Of a stretch of DNA of 64,000 bases, positions 46,452 through 58,160 are shown piece after piece; positions within the stretch are counted from its first letter, which is position 1, and every line of letters begins with the position of its first letter. Source of the stretch: Coenobita brevimanus (taxonomy: Eukaryota; Arthropoda; Malacostraca; Decapoda; Coenobitidae). The stretch is from contig CM064666.1 in assembly GCA_032717465.1 (NCBI GenBank), positions 4,799,528 through 4,863,527 of the forward strand, written 5' to 3'. Made by a program: the position numbers and the translations under genes. The notes beneath the pieces were generated by a model. That model was not told where the DNA came from. It worked only from the letters and a program-made list of their open reading frames with translations, and did no database searches.

Positions 46452-47224
46452 GGAAAGAAGAAGAATCTACCTTCACATGACTCCGATAATACCAAACATG
46501 AAGTAGAGGACTTTAACATTTTTCGGGGGGCAGATGTCGGAAAACATACTTTTGAGAAATCCCAGCACTGGCCTAGAAATACCAGTAACAAATAATAAAA
46601 AGACACTAATGATTCACCCACATTTTCTGATCAAAGTAGTACATTTCGACCAGAACCCACCAACAATAATACCATTGTTCTATTAAGAGTAAAAGAAAAA
46701 AATGCTAACTTCTGCGGTCCTGATGAGAGAGAGAGAGAGAGAGAGAGAGTTGGGAAAGGGAGAGAGGAGGGAGTGGGGAAGGCGACATTGATTCCAAGCC
46801 TTTATCTCCTGCATGAGAAAGTGGTCCATAACTCAGTGTGGAAGGTGACTACCAAGCCTCTCCACCCTAGCGCATCCACCCTTTCATCATCCCTGGGTTC
46901 TCCCTCCTCCACTCCACATACACCCCCCTCTGCAGCCCCCCTCCGCCCCTCTCCCTCACTCCTCTGCTCCTACACTTTCCTAGTTCCTCTCCCCTACTAC
47001 ATTCCCACCTCACCCCCTCATCTCTGTTCCCTCCCATACCCTACTCCACCTTCACACCCCTAGTTTCCTTCCCACCTCTCACCCATATTCTAACACTTAC
47101 TCTTCTCTCTCCCTCCCCTTCCGCACTCCTCGCCCTCACTGGCTCACACCCTAAGAGTCCCTCCCTCTCTCACTACTACACATCTCTCCAAGCGTCCTGT
47201 TTCTATCTCCCGGCAGTTCAAGTA
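46452..47224. other. No gene recognised; GA tract and C/T-rich DNA
   Basis: (GA)n at 46729-46749 and a C/T-rich stretch at 46850-47210. Pro/Ser-rich frames there are compositional. Confidence 0.6.
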
Positions 47225-47700
47225 TAGAGAATGAAATGTGTGGAAGGGTACAGCAGGGAAGAAATTTTGTTGGTTCACTGAAAGCAATTATGAAGAATTG
47301 CGAACTGAACATGATAGTAAAAAAGTCGCTACATGACAATATTGTATTCCCCAATATAACGGATGAGAGTGAAGCTAGGACCCTGTTGGAGGATCACAAG
47401 TCAAGAGTGAGAGCAGTGGAAATTAGTTATTTGAGAGGAGTATGTGGAGTTACGCGGAAAGAAACAAATGAAGGCTTGAACGGGCTGTATGCTATTGGTG
47501 TGGCTGTGACTGAAAGTAAGGCAGAGAGGAAAAGGGCACAAGGGAGAGTGAGAATGAGATGAAGGGATGGAGTAGAGAGATATGAGAGAAGGCTGTATGA
47601 GTTGGATGGATGGCAACCGTACGGTAAAGGAGAGGGAGACATGGAGGCGAATGGTTTATTGCCACCCTTTACGGGGTAAAGGCGTCTGGCTATATACAGT
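47225..47700 (+). mobile_element. RTE-like LINE, 3' fragment
   Basis: Reads GRVQQGRNFVGSLKAIMKN, VKKSLHDNIVFPNITD, LLEDHKSRVRAVEISYLRGV and CGVTRKE, colinear with the LINE at 24.24-25.32 kb (thumb and C-terminus). After a frame change it reaches the shared 3' end GGTAAAGGCGTCTGGC. 5'-truncated and inactive. Confidence 0.85.
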
Positions 47701-47889
47701 ATTGATAGAAAGTACAGTGATTTAGAATATTCGTTCTTGCTACGACCAAAAGATTCATGCAACTGTTGTGATACATGGAGCATACAGGTTTATCACTTCA
47801 CTGCAATAATTTATTTATTTTTCTTTATTGCTATTTGCTAGCAATTTTATTTAGCTCAGGGGCGACCATTTTTACTGATGAAGTTATTA

Positions 47890-48370
47890 CCCGTCCCCGC
47901 CCGAGGGACTCGGGGACGGGTATTGTTTTCGCTCGGTTTGTCAGTTTGTTTGTTTTCTGTCTGTCTTAACAACTTAACGCAAAACTACTGGTGCGTTTTG
48001 ACTAAAATTACAGAGATGATGGGCTACGACCTGATATGATTAAATTTTGAACCAAATTGGGCCAAGACCCTGGCTGTAGGCCCCCCAAAAAAGTAAAAAG
48101 AAAAGGTAAAAAGAACTGTTTTTTTTTTTTTCGCTATAACTCCTTTCAGATTCGTCATATGGATATGAAACCCAAACCTAAATGTGCATCTTTCAAATCT
48201 GCATCCTATAACATGCCTCATGACATCAGGAAGGTCACCTCCCAGGTAGCGGTAGGAGGGTCAATGTCAGGTGGGCCAGGCCCAAAATTTCAAGTCGGCA
48301 AATAATTAATCGTCAAGTTTCGTCCGATTTACTTCAAATTTGACATGCGACATCTTTGACTAGATATCCA
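47890..48370 (+). repeat. Dispersed repeat with AAAACTACTGG core, copy 2
   Basis: Opens with a perfect hairpin CCCGTCCCCG (47890-47899) / CGGGGACGGG (47911-47920), then TTTGTTTG words, GCAAAACTACTGGTGCG and TTAAATTTTGAACC. It shares the core words and their order with 2036-2290. Confidence 0.5.
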
Positions 48371-49540
48371 GTTGTGTTTATACGTCAGCACTAAAATGAC
48401 TGCCGGAGATGGGATTGCTGTTCCTTGGCACCGCTTCTTATTATATATTGCCTTATTTAACCCCTGCATCACAAACAGAACAAAGACATCCGCAGTTGGA
48501 ATCACTTGGCATACCGCCTGAAATCCCTGCACACCCATCTTCCAACCCACCCGTATCAGCATCAGTATCAACGCCTCCCATAACCCACATACATAACACT
48601 GCTTCTTGGGTCTTGATTACGTGGTGTCCAGAATAATTTCCGCAGGGGAATTACGCTCAGACATGAAAACAGTGATCTTTAAAATATATAAAACTTTGAG
48701 CTCAATTTGGACCCTTTCCAGGTAAAAACAGAAGAAAAGGTCTGTGTCCGAAAATGTCTTATCATCTCATTCAACATGGTTTCCATATGTACAGTAGTTA
48801 TAAATTTTCGGCTTTGTAAATACACCCCATTACATAACTTCTCTTATTGTGAAGTCGTGTCTGCCAATGGTTATCACTGACATCTCATACCTTGTTTTGA
48901 AATTATTACAAAGATAATGAAAGAAAATCGTCCTTAGTTTTAAAGTGCATCTTTTTAACTGCAGAAAAGAGAACTGGTGGTGTAAAAGGAGAGAAAAAGT
49001 AACTGAGGGTATCTGAGTCAAGTGGATATGGCGGGGCGAATCCAGTATTATATATTTTGTTTTACTGCGTAGAAGCCCAGTTTTCCTTTTCCCTAATGAA
49101 AGTAACATACAACTTAATTCTGATAATATATATTTTTGACATCTCATTCGAAATGTTACCAGAACTTGTTGGAGGGTCCATGCACAACCATGAGATGTTA
49201 AAATTTTTTCCTAATACATTTTCTGCCCTTCCAGCTTTCTAGGACAAGGGCGAGTTTATGGTGAAACCCTCCCTCACTTATAATCCTGGATACGCCGTGG
49301 ACGATCTAAGGAAAGAAGAAGGAAAGTTAAGACATAACGTGAGCACCGAAGATACGATAACGTGTTTGGTTTTTGTACGTGCTTATTCGAACTTCTTGAG
49401 ACTTTTCGAACTAGATAAATTTGATTCAGCATTTATCAGTCCTTCATTAGAGGAGGTCTTCCAAGTGTTTGACAAAACTGTGAAGAGTGTATAAAAAATC
49501 AGTCATACGATTGAAGAGGCTAAAAGATGTATTTTCTGGT
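48371..49540. other. No gene recognised
   Basis: A 78-codon frame at 49258-49494 (starting MVKPSLTYNPGYAVDDL) is the least repeat-like frame in the area but has no recognisable domain or splice context. Otherwise nothing seen. Confidence 0.45.
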
Positions 49541-49544
49541 CTCT

Positions 49545-49690
49545 AAAGAATTGTGCTTCTGTGCTGACACCCTGCCATCTAAATCACTGTCACATTTTCA
49601 ACTGGTGACAGTCATTTTTGCTGGAAGTTTGTTCTCATTCAGACTTACCCGAGGAAGAGTGACAGGCATATTTGGTCCCCTTTAACCAGA
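49545..49690 (+). mobile_element. Jockey/BS-like LINE, short internal fragment
   Basis: AAGAATTGTGCTTCTGTGCT, GACACCCTGCC and GCTGGAAGTTTGTTCTCATT match the LINE copy B stretch at 56.60-56.72 kb. Truncated on both sides. Confidence 0.7.
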
Positions 49691-49895
49691 CTGTGGTTTT
49701 CCTCTTTTGTAACTAGTTATCATTGCTCAATGACAGATTAAGACAATGCTGCGGCTTTGCATTCATGCAGTCGTATCTCTTCCCTAGAGTCATAATCAAG
49801 TCTCTTGTTTTCAGCTCAGCATTTAAGACAGAAAGACGACAATCACAAGCCATCTCAAAGTGGACAGAGAATGGCTTCCTCATACACCTCTAAAT

Positions 49896-50410
49896 TGAGT
49901 GGTAGGTGGAGATGACCATTGTCCACTTACTTGATGTACTGCTGCTTTCAGGTGCACTAAGTGACCGGTCTCATAGTTTCCTGTATTTCAGAGAACCATT
50001 TACATCTATCTATCTATCTATTGCCAGACGCCTCAATCCCGTTTGGGGTGGCCACAAACAAATCGCCTCCAAGTCACCCTGTCCCCCGCCATTTCACTGC
50101 CCTGCTCCCAACTCACGCCCCCCTCTCTCATATACCTCTCCACCCCATCCCTCCATCTCATCCTCAGCCTCCCCCTCCCTCTTCCCCCCTCCACCTCACT
50201 CACATACACTCTCTTCGTCAGTCTTTCACCCTCCATCCTCTCCACGTGGCCAAACCACCTCAGTGTGTTCCTCATAACGCTTCCTATCACATCCACATCC
50301 ACACCACAACGGTCCTTTATATCCTCATTCGTCAGCCTGTCTCTCCATGTGACTCCACAGGCTCCTCTTAAGAGAAGCCATTTACATCACTGGGTGGTAA
50401 ACATATGATC
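49896..50410 (+). repeat. Dispersed repeat R2, copy 2, split by a LINE
   Basis: The left part (49896-50006) has GTGGTAGGTGGAGATGACCA and TTACTTGATGTACTGCTGCT. The right part (50373-50410) has CATCACTGGGTGGTAAACAT. Together they equal the intact R2 at 61.76 kb. The two parts carry duplicated AGAA(G)CCATTTACATC at the break, caused by the insertion at 50007-50372. Confidence 0.75.
50007..50372 (-). mobile_element. RTE-like LINE 3' fragment with target duplication
   Basis: The minus strand encodes GVDVDVIGSVMRNTLRWFGH-type C-terminal sequence (50302-50033), nearly identical to the copy at 24.27-24.6 kb, and ends GGCGTCTGGCAATAGATAG. It is flanked by AGAACCATTTACATC (49992-50006) and AGAAGCCATTTACATC (50373-50388), a 15-16 bp target duplication with one base difference. 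Severely 5'-truncated, as is typical of target-primed insertion. Confidence 0.9.
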
Positions 50411-50871
50411 AAATAACGGGGTGACGTGGAGTCTGCTGTAGTGCAATTGTTAACTGGGTGGAGAGAGGTACATGCAGTGAACCAAAAACCAAACATCCAC
50501 ACCACGCCTCACTGTGGCGATGCGTTGTCTGCCACAAGAGGTCATAGGTTCACTGCACGGAATGGTCTTACAGGGGTGCTTCCTTGCCTGCAGTTGATGA
50601 GTTTGCTCGGTCAGACAGATCGGGGCTACTCAACACCAATATCTTTTTCTTCGGTTACAAATACTGACTCCCTTAACCACTTCATCACAGTTGTTTTTTA
50701 TTGTCTTCACGTTTCCAGTAGACACATTATTCAGCTTAAGGGAGGCCTCGTACTGAAGGGAAGAGAAAGTCTTGTATACTGTCCGCTAATTATATTTCTG
50801 ATGCTGCCATATAATTTTATTCAGCTTAGGGGACTCTTCTGTTAACGGAGGGGATAGAAGATCTCCAAGAT

Positions 50872-50936
<65 letters not shown>

Positions 50937-51007
50937 CGTCCCCTGTCCTCATTTTTCGTACTCTATTTTTATGAGTTGTTTTGACGGCAACGGATCCCCT
51001 AATTACT

Positions 51008-51094
<87 letters not shown>

Positions 51095-51409
51095 CAGCGA
51101 GAGAGAGGGGACGTGTGTCAGGTCGCTCCGGTAATACTGGCCACTGCTGGCCACCACTCGCCACACCTAATAGTATCTTTATATGAGTCAAGCTCTGTGC
51201 TAGGCTAAATTAAATGATGTAGAGAAAGTATAAGAAAAAAAAAAAGGTTGTTCAAATAACAGAATACATCCAAGTCAGTGTATTTAAAGGAATCCGCTGA
51301 TACAACGTAAACATCGGCTGGGTGTCGTCATTATCACCAGGTGGATTGCAAGGAGATGCAAATTTGTAAGTAAAAGTTATCTTCCTAAGTAAGAATTATC
51401 TTTCTGCAA
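50411..51409. other. No gene recognised; three microsatellites
   Basis: (GTCT)n plus (CT)n at 50872-50931 and (CA)n at 51016-51092, with a short GA patch after. A GGTTCACTGC word near 50549 hints at a tRNA-like B box without support upstream. Confidence 0.6.
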
Positions 51410-53060
51410 GATGAGTACTATCTTGAGTAAAGTGAAAATGGAAGGAGTTAAGAGAAGGGATAAAGGTAGAAAACAGAATGATGATTTCTACACAGAACTG
51501 GTTGAAATGGAAACATGTATATAATAAATTAGCAGAGAAAGTGAATAAAGTGGGGAAAACTTTTCAAATGGAAATAGATGATATTAAGAAGCAACGTTGG
51601 GTCTGGTTAGTACTTGGATGGGTGACCGTCTGGGAACACCAGATGCTGTTGGCATCCCTACGTGTCAAGTGGGGTTGGTGGAGGATTAGTGCCCCTCCCT
51701 GTAAAACAAATAACTCTAAGCCCTTGGCCACCCCGTTTGGGATACATGGCGTCTGGCAATGAATGAATGAATGAATGAAGAAGGAACTACGCATGCAGAA
51801 GGAAGAAAACGAAAAATTAGTAAAAGAAATAAACAAAAAGACACAACAATAGATGAGCTGTCAGTTGAAGTAGTTTCACTTAGAAAGAAGACTAGTGAAA
51901 TGGAGAGTACGGTTGTCAACCATGAGAGTCTTACGGAGGAGATCAGGAATGATACAGAGACAGTTAGGCAGGCAAGCAGTCTGATAGAATAAAGCAATTA
52001 TATTGAAGAGAAGATAACCCGGGTGAACGAAATGATGAAAAATTGAAAAAATGATGTACAAACTACGTATGCTGAAATGGTGAAGGTAAGGAAAGTTTCA
52101 GAAACAAAAGTCAAAGAAAAAAGTATTAGAAAGGAAGTGAAAGAAGACATTAAAAACAATCCAAAACTAGTGAAAGAATCACCAGATATCAACAAATCTC
52201 CAGTAATCACGGGTACAAATGAAGAGGAATAAGGAACAGAATCTCGAGAGACAAAAAGGAGATGGTAAATGTACTGAACATATTGAAGAAAGTATCAGAG
52301 GATATCTGTGATAAAGATATAGACGAACACAAAATGCTAGGGAAATATGAGGGAAATAAGTCAAGGCCTCTGAAAGTACCTTCCAAAGTGCAAACACTGC
52401 AGAGGAAATATTGTAAAATGCTAACAATCTCATAGAAAAAGAGAAATACAAAAATATGTGGATAAAAAGATGCCTAACTCAGGAAGAATGGGCATCACTA
52501 AAGGAAAAGAGGGAAGAAGCAAAAACAAAAAATGGGTAATGATCAGACGAAGAGAGGAACATTTTTGTTTCTTTTTTAAGGAATGGAATAACAAGTAAGA
52601 AAATCGTACATAAACAACAGGGACTAAGAAAAAGGAGGGTAGTACTCTCAAATGTCAAATATGTAAATTTGATTAAGTTGATGTATTGAAATGTAGACGG
52701 AATGGTATCGAAATTATTAGAGATAAAAAACTATACCAAAGAAACTGAATCTCATATTATTTGCATAACTGAAATAAACTTAATCTCGAGGATATCAAAC
52801 AACACCCTAAGTTTTGAGGATTACAATATATGGAGAAGAGATAGAAATTTGAAAAAAAAGAAAGAGGAGTTCTGGTATTAACAATGAAAAATCTACAAGT
52901 CAGAGAGATACAGCTAGATATACTGTCACAAGTAAAACTGATTGTATTAGAGATAGACACATTTGAAGGGAAAATAATTGTGGCAAATTTATACAACCTC
53001 CCAAAACAAACACTTGGGAAAGAGGTGAAGAAGACCTGGCAGAAAGTACAATTCAGAGTT
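51410..53060 (+). mobile_element. CR1-like LINE, ORF1 and endonuclease (pseudogene)
   Basis: A Lys/Glu-rich coiled-coil-like ORF1 region (KVNKVGKTFQMEIDDIKK, then MQKEENEKLVKEINKKTQQ) is interrupted by the 5S-derived SINE at 51587-51778. It ends near EEWASLKEKREEAKTKN (52480-52535). The endonuclease follows: NVDGMVSKLLEIKNYTKETE, SHIICITEINLISR and FEDYNIWRRDRNLK (52690-52850), matching the start of APE endonucleases (asparagine, ITE glutamate, YxIxRRDR). Many stops. The reverse transcriptase is absent. At about 53068 the sequence switches abruptly to a Jockey/BS-like LINE. Confidence 0.78.
51587..51778 (+). mobile_element. 5S rRNA-derived SINE with (TGAA)n tail
   Basis: AAGCAACGTTGGGTCTGG followed by TTAGTACTTGGATGGGTGAC and CGTCTGGGAACACCAGATGC matches the 3' half of 5S rRNA, including the box A, intermediate element and box C of its internal Pol III promoter. 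It is followed by a body (CCCTACGTGTCAAGTGGGGT; GTGCCCCTCCCTGTAAAACA), the tail GGCGTCTGGCAAT and (GAAT)n. The tail equals that of the RTE-like LINE. Flanking AAGAAG on both sides may be a short target duplication. Inserted in the ORF1 region of a CR1-like LINE. Confidence 0.85.
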
Positions 53061-53067
53061 TAAGACA

Positions 53068-53465
53068 TCCATGTGTGTGGGGCTTACCACATACAGCACT
53101 TCTAAACAATGTGGAATCAAAGGTTTTTCATCTCATCGGCTCTCCTTCGTTCACTGGCTCCCTTTCGCCTCTCTCTTCAATAAATTACTTTATCATTTTT
53201 GTTCCTCTGTTACTCATGGTTTGGTTACTGTTTTTTGCACTCTTCTTTTCCATGCCTCTCTAATTACGACGAGCATACAGCACATACCTAGCTACACACT
53301 CTCACCCCCATTTTTGTCAAAATCTCTATGTTTATTTCCTGTACACGGCTAATCAAAACTAAAACTGTTTTCCTCAGTCAGTCTTCCTCACTGACTATAA
53401 CTTCAAGTAAAATTAATGCAACGTGTCTAGGCGTCTCGAAATGAAAAAAAAAAAAAAAAAAAAAA
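53068..53465 (+). mobile_element. Jockey/BS-like LINE, 3' fragment (copy C)
   Basis: CATGTGTGTGGGGCTTACCA, AATGTGGAATCAAAGG and CATCTCATCGGCTCTCCTTC follow the C-terminal part of LINE copy B (57.65 kb on). It ends in the shared GTGTCTAGGCGTCTCGAAAT and a poly(A) tail at 53443-53465. A 5'-truncated insertion. Confidence 0.85.
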
Positions 53466-55200
53466 TGGTGCTCCTTTTCATTCCATTTTCTTTAGAACTA
53501 ACAAGTTTAACATAATGTGTGCTGCCAATCCAATTTTACCTCCTTTGGAACCCAGGGGCCGAGGCTAGGATACTGTAGTTAATAGCATTCGAGGATAGAG
53601 ATTAAATGATGCTAATGCCTTCTGCCACCACTTAGTTTCAAACCATAGCGTGTGGGCCACAACACTTTCTGACACTAGAGCTCTACTAACATCATATCAA
53701 GAATTCAGAGGTCTTCTTGTCTCAGTTAACTACCATTTCTAGATGCATGAAGGCACTTTCTTCTGTACAATGTCAAACAGATTTACTCAACCAAAGAACG
53801 TGTCCATCCATAAAGAAGCAAATCATTTTCTCCTCAGTGGATGCACTTAGGATTTTACTACAGTAACTTTATCCAATATATCAACGCTAGTACATAAGCC
53901 ACATTATCATCTCGTTTTCATTTTAGTTATTCATCGACACTCCAGTGCATGTATGCCGGTAAGTAGGCTACATAATTTCAGTTTATATGCGGTGCTGAAG
54001 AGCGATGCCTTCTTCCAATGCCACAGTTTATCTCTAAGTTTTCCCTTTATCGCCCCAAAAGACAACGAATGACTGTAGATGAGTAACTTAGGCTTAAATC
54101 CAATGGATTCACGCCTTATTATGAGCCTGGGGTCACTACAACAACAGTCCATACATGAATATATCTCACAGTACCACTCAAGCACCCGATGTATAAGCAG
54201 GAATGTTGTGTAACTCATGGCACGGCGATGTGTGAGCGGTATAATTTAGCTTTTCTGGAAGTAATATAGTCAGCTTAGCAACAGATGGAAAATAGTGGAG
54301 AGTTACAACTTTCACCTCAGGGGCCGGATACTCGGGAGTATTTACGTTCAAGTTTTCCCCTTAGTTCCATACAACTCTTGGTAACAATGATGCGAATTCT
54401 TCCAAGTTGTAATCAAATCACGGAGACCACCATATATGCTTGTAATTCTTTGCTGTATCATACATGAGGTTCTGACAACCCAAACTCAAAACATTAGCGT
54501 CGCCATATTGGCCCCGTAGCTTGTGACTTTAACTTCTATTGGGGTCAGAGGTGCTGTAAGTCCATATACATGCAGGTTCAGAGTCCCTCTTCGGCTTTAT
54601 ATAAGTATTCTTTTTGTTTAGTACAGTTAACCAGCACAACATGAACACTTGAAAGTGAAAAACTTATGTCAAAAAGGCATCAGAAACATGGTATTTATGT
54701 GACAGCAATAGCAGGCCCTCATAAAGTGAACTGACGACGAGTATTGGACAGTAGACCCTAAGAGGAAAGCCCCCTGGGACAAGAGCCCATTAACCCATCC
54801 CTCACAACAACCTAAGTTACTCTACCGTACCTTAACCTATGAAGTCCTACCTTATGAGGAAGAGACTGTAGCACGAGTCGAGCAGGGTAGTACCCCCAAG
54901 GTGGATGGAGAACTGATGACAGGGAGAGCTGGAGCTCCCTTTTCATCAGCCCTCAGGACTAGTTCCTGACCATCCCCATTTGCTGAACTTTTTCAGCGTT
55001 TCAGTTACACAGAGTGTAGGCAATTATGCTCTCTAATACAAGTTTCTCTAAATATCAACACCAATCTACATGCACTGTACACACTACACTTCTTTTTCAG
55101 AAATTAAAAGAATAAAGGAAAATGGTGCACACGTACAATGCCTCGGAGTCCCCACGGGTGGGGACCATAAATGCTCCACCATCCACCTCTCTCCCGGTGA
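53466..55200. other. No gene recognised
   Basis: About 1.7 kb without identifiable frames or element ends. A hairpin GTCCCCAC/GTGGGGAC lies at 55149-55167, and a stretch near 54740-54830 holds AACCTAAGTT / ACCTTAACCT words. Confidence 0.5.
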
Positions 55201-55204
55201 CGAC

Positions 55205-58160
55205 TTTTGAGCTGTCTGAATCCACTGCCTGATTCACTTCTTCATCATTTCTGCAACATTCGCAGCCTTTCCTCTCTGTCGAACACCACCTCTCCTCCTT
55301 TAAACCCCACCTTCTCTTCGTTACTGAGACTCAGCTGTCTGAGGAAACTGACAGCAAACCCTTTTCTGTATCCTCCTACTTTCTCTATACTTATTTCAAA
55401 GCCAAATGTGGATGATGTGTATATGTACACAACGACCTATTTTGCTTTTGTGTTTTTGAACTTGATTCTTCTGAATTCTCTACTCTCTGGCTTCAGCTCT
55501 CCTGTCATTCTCTGACTACATATATCTGCACTGTTTACTTATCTCCTAATTCTACTGACTATCAAAAATTCTTCGACTATCTTACTTCTGCGATGGAACA
55601 CATTCTATCCATTCCTCCTTTCTCTGAAATCTCCATTCTAGATTTCAGTGTTCACCACCACCTTTGACTCTCCTCTCCTTTCACTGATCCACCTAGTGAA
55701 CAAGCCTACATCTTTTCTCTCCTTAATGATCTAGAGCTTGTACAGCACCCTACCCGTATCCCTGACCGCCTTGGAGAGAGCTCCAACATACTTGACCTCT
55801 TCCTTACAACTAATCCGTCTGCTTACATTGCTAATCTATTCTCTCCGTTGGGCTCCTCCAGTCATAACCTAATTACCTTAACCTGTCGTATCGCTCCGGT
55901 ACAGCCTGTGGACCCTCCAAAGAAATGTCGTCTGTGGCAGTTTGGAGCTGTTGATTGGGAGGCCTTCAGGGAGTACTTCTTTGATTTTCCCCGGAATGAT
56001 TGCTGCTTTCATGGACGGGAGCCATCTGATTGTACCTTGTGCATTACAGAGGTTATTGTCTCAGGCATGGAAGCATACATTCCTTTCTCATATCCTTTGA
56101 CTAATGCAAGAAAGCCTTGGTTTACTCATGCCTGTTCTAATGCTGTCTGCAACAAGGAGAGGGCCTATAAAAGGTACTGGAGCCAACCCACCCCTGAATG
56201 ACATCGTTTTTTATGTTTCTGGCCGGAATCATGCTAAGTCTGTTCTTTGCTCTGGCAAAAATAATTTCTTCATACTAAATGCTCTCAACTCTCCAACTCA
56301 AATTCTTCCCGCTCCTTCTGGCACCGTGCCAAAAACCTTTCTAACAACTTTACCTCATCATCCTTCCCTCCTCTTTTCTACTCTGATGGCTCTGTAACTA
56401 TTTCTTCTACTGATAAAGCAGATCTCTTCGCTCAGACTTTCTCCTCCAATTCCACCATAGACGATTCTGGTGCTGTTCCTCCATCACTTCCCCCCTCTGA
56501 CTTCCTCATGGCTGACATTAAAATTTCTTCAGCTGATGTATTTTCTGCCATCACAGGCCTCAATACTAACGAGGCATATGGGCCTGATGGAGTCCCTCCT
56601 GTTGTCCTCAAGAACTGTGCATCTGTGCTTACACCCTGCCTAGGTAAACTCTTTCACCTTTGACTTTGAACTTGGACCTTTCCTACATGCTGGAAGTTTG
56701 CTCTCATTCAGCCAGTCCCAAAGAAGGGTGACCGTTCCCAATCCCCTAACTACCGTTCAATTTGATTTAGCATCCTGTCTCAAAAGTTTTCGAGTCTATT
56801 CTTAACATAAAATTTTTAAAGCATCTTTCCTATCACAACCTTCTTTCTGATCGTCAGTATGGGTTCCGTCAGGGATGCTCCACTGGCGATCTTCTCACTT
56901 ACCTTTCAGACTCATGGTCATCCTCCTTTCGGGACTTTGGCGAAAGCTTTGCCATTGCACTTGACATCTCATAGGCTTTCGATCGAGTCTGACATAAATC
57001 TTTATTTTCCAAACTGCCCTCTTACAGTTTCTATCCTTCTATCTGTGCCTTCATCTATAGCTTCCTTTCTGGCCGTTCTATAGCTGCTGTTGTAGACGGC
57101 CATCGTGCTTCTCCTATGTCTCTCAACACTGGTGTTCCTCAGGGCTATGTCCTATCACCAACTCTCTTCCTTTTATTCATCAATGATCTTCTAAGCTGTA
57201 CATCTAATCGTATCCACTCATACACTGATGATTCAACCCTTCATCTTTCCATTCGGTTTCCGCAGCGTCCATCTCGGCAGTTACTTCAGCAAACAAGGGA
57301 TGAGGCAATGGCACACCTAATGTCTGACTTGGCTCGTATCTCTGACTGGGGTAAAAATAATCTTGTTTTTAATGCATCAGAGACTCAGTTTTTATACCTA
57401 TCAACCCGTCAAAATCTTCCACAGGAGAACCCACTAATGTTTAATAATATCCAGCTCAATCCTGCGTCATCCTTGAACATGCTTGGGGTTTCATTCACAC
57501 GGGACTTATCTTGGAAAGATCACAATGCATCTCTTGTAAAATCTGCCTCCAAGAGATTAGGTGTGCTAAGCCGACTCCGTGCCTTCTTTACCCCTGCACA
57601 GTTGTCGACTTTATACACAGGTTTTATTCGCCCCTGTTTAGAGTACAATTCTCATGTGTGGGGAGGTTCCCCACAAACAGCTCTTCTCAATAGGGTGGAG
57701 TCAAAGGCTATTCGTCTCATAAACTCTCCTCCTCTTACTGGTTCCCTTCAACCTCTGTCTCTTTGTCGCATTGTTGCCTCTATATCTCTTTTCTATCGCT
57801 ACTTCAATGGTCACTGCTCCTCTGAACTGACTGCTTGCATCCCTCCACCTCTAAGACGGGTGCTACGCACCCGTCTAGCAACTAACTCTCATCCCTTTTC
57901 TGTCCAACTCTCTAATGCCTCCCAGTCTTTCGTTTATGCAACAGGTCAACTCTAGAACTGTCTCTCTTTGTTTGTATTTCCTGCTTCCTTTGATCCCCAG
58001 TCTTTCAAAAGCAGCGTGTCCTGGCATCTCGAAATGAATGGATCTTGAATTTGGCTCTGTTTTGTATTGTTTTTGTCTTTTTTCTCGGAAGGAACGTTTT
58101 ACGGGCTCAGCTTTTGATTTCATCTTCCTCGCATTAAAAAAAAAAAAAAAAAAAACTACC
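55205..58160 (+). mobile_element. Jockey/BS-like LINE, copy B, near full ORF2
   Basis: The longest copy of its family here. Endonuclease remnants start at 55245 (FCNIR...LSNTTSPPLNP) and reach GSSSHNLITL (55850), where the SDH motif reads SSH. A linker follows with ITEVIVSGMEAYIPFSYP and KPWFTHACSNA. RT fingers read AYGPDGVPPVVLKN and SDRQYGFRQGCSTGDLL (56575-56910). Two stops fall in the palm A motif (near 56970 and 56988). From about 56991 to 57955 the frame is open for some 320 codons, with TGVPQGYVLSPTLFLLFIND, SYTDDSTLHL (YADD changed to YTDD), IRPCLEYNSHVWGG and the C-terminal IPPPLRRVL region. Ends GCATCTCGAAATGAATGGAT and poly(A) at 58134-58155. Confidence 0.9.
57116..57955 (+). pseudogene. 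Reverse transcriptase palm/thumb frame of LINE copy B
   Basis: A 279-codon frame from an internal ATG. It contains GVPQGYVLSPTLFLLFINDL near its start, the altered catalytic SYTDDSTLHL, LSDLARISDWGKNNLVFNAS, GVSFTRDLSWKDHN, a thumb block KSASKRLGVLSRLRAFFTPA, and the SRHVWGG-like NSHVWGGSPQTALLNRVESK. The Ala of the active site is Thr and upstream motifs are interrupted by stops, so the protein would lack the N-terminal half of the enzyme and probably activity. Confidence 0.85.

Noticed and set aside
50420..50620. tRNA-derived SINE
   Set aside because: A single B-box-like GGTTCACTGC without an A box at proper distance or a repeat partner in the window.
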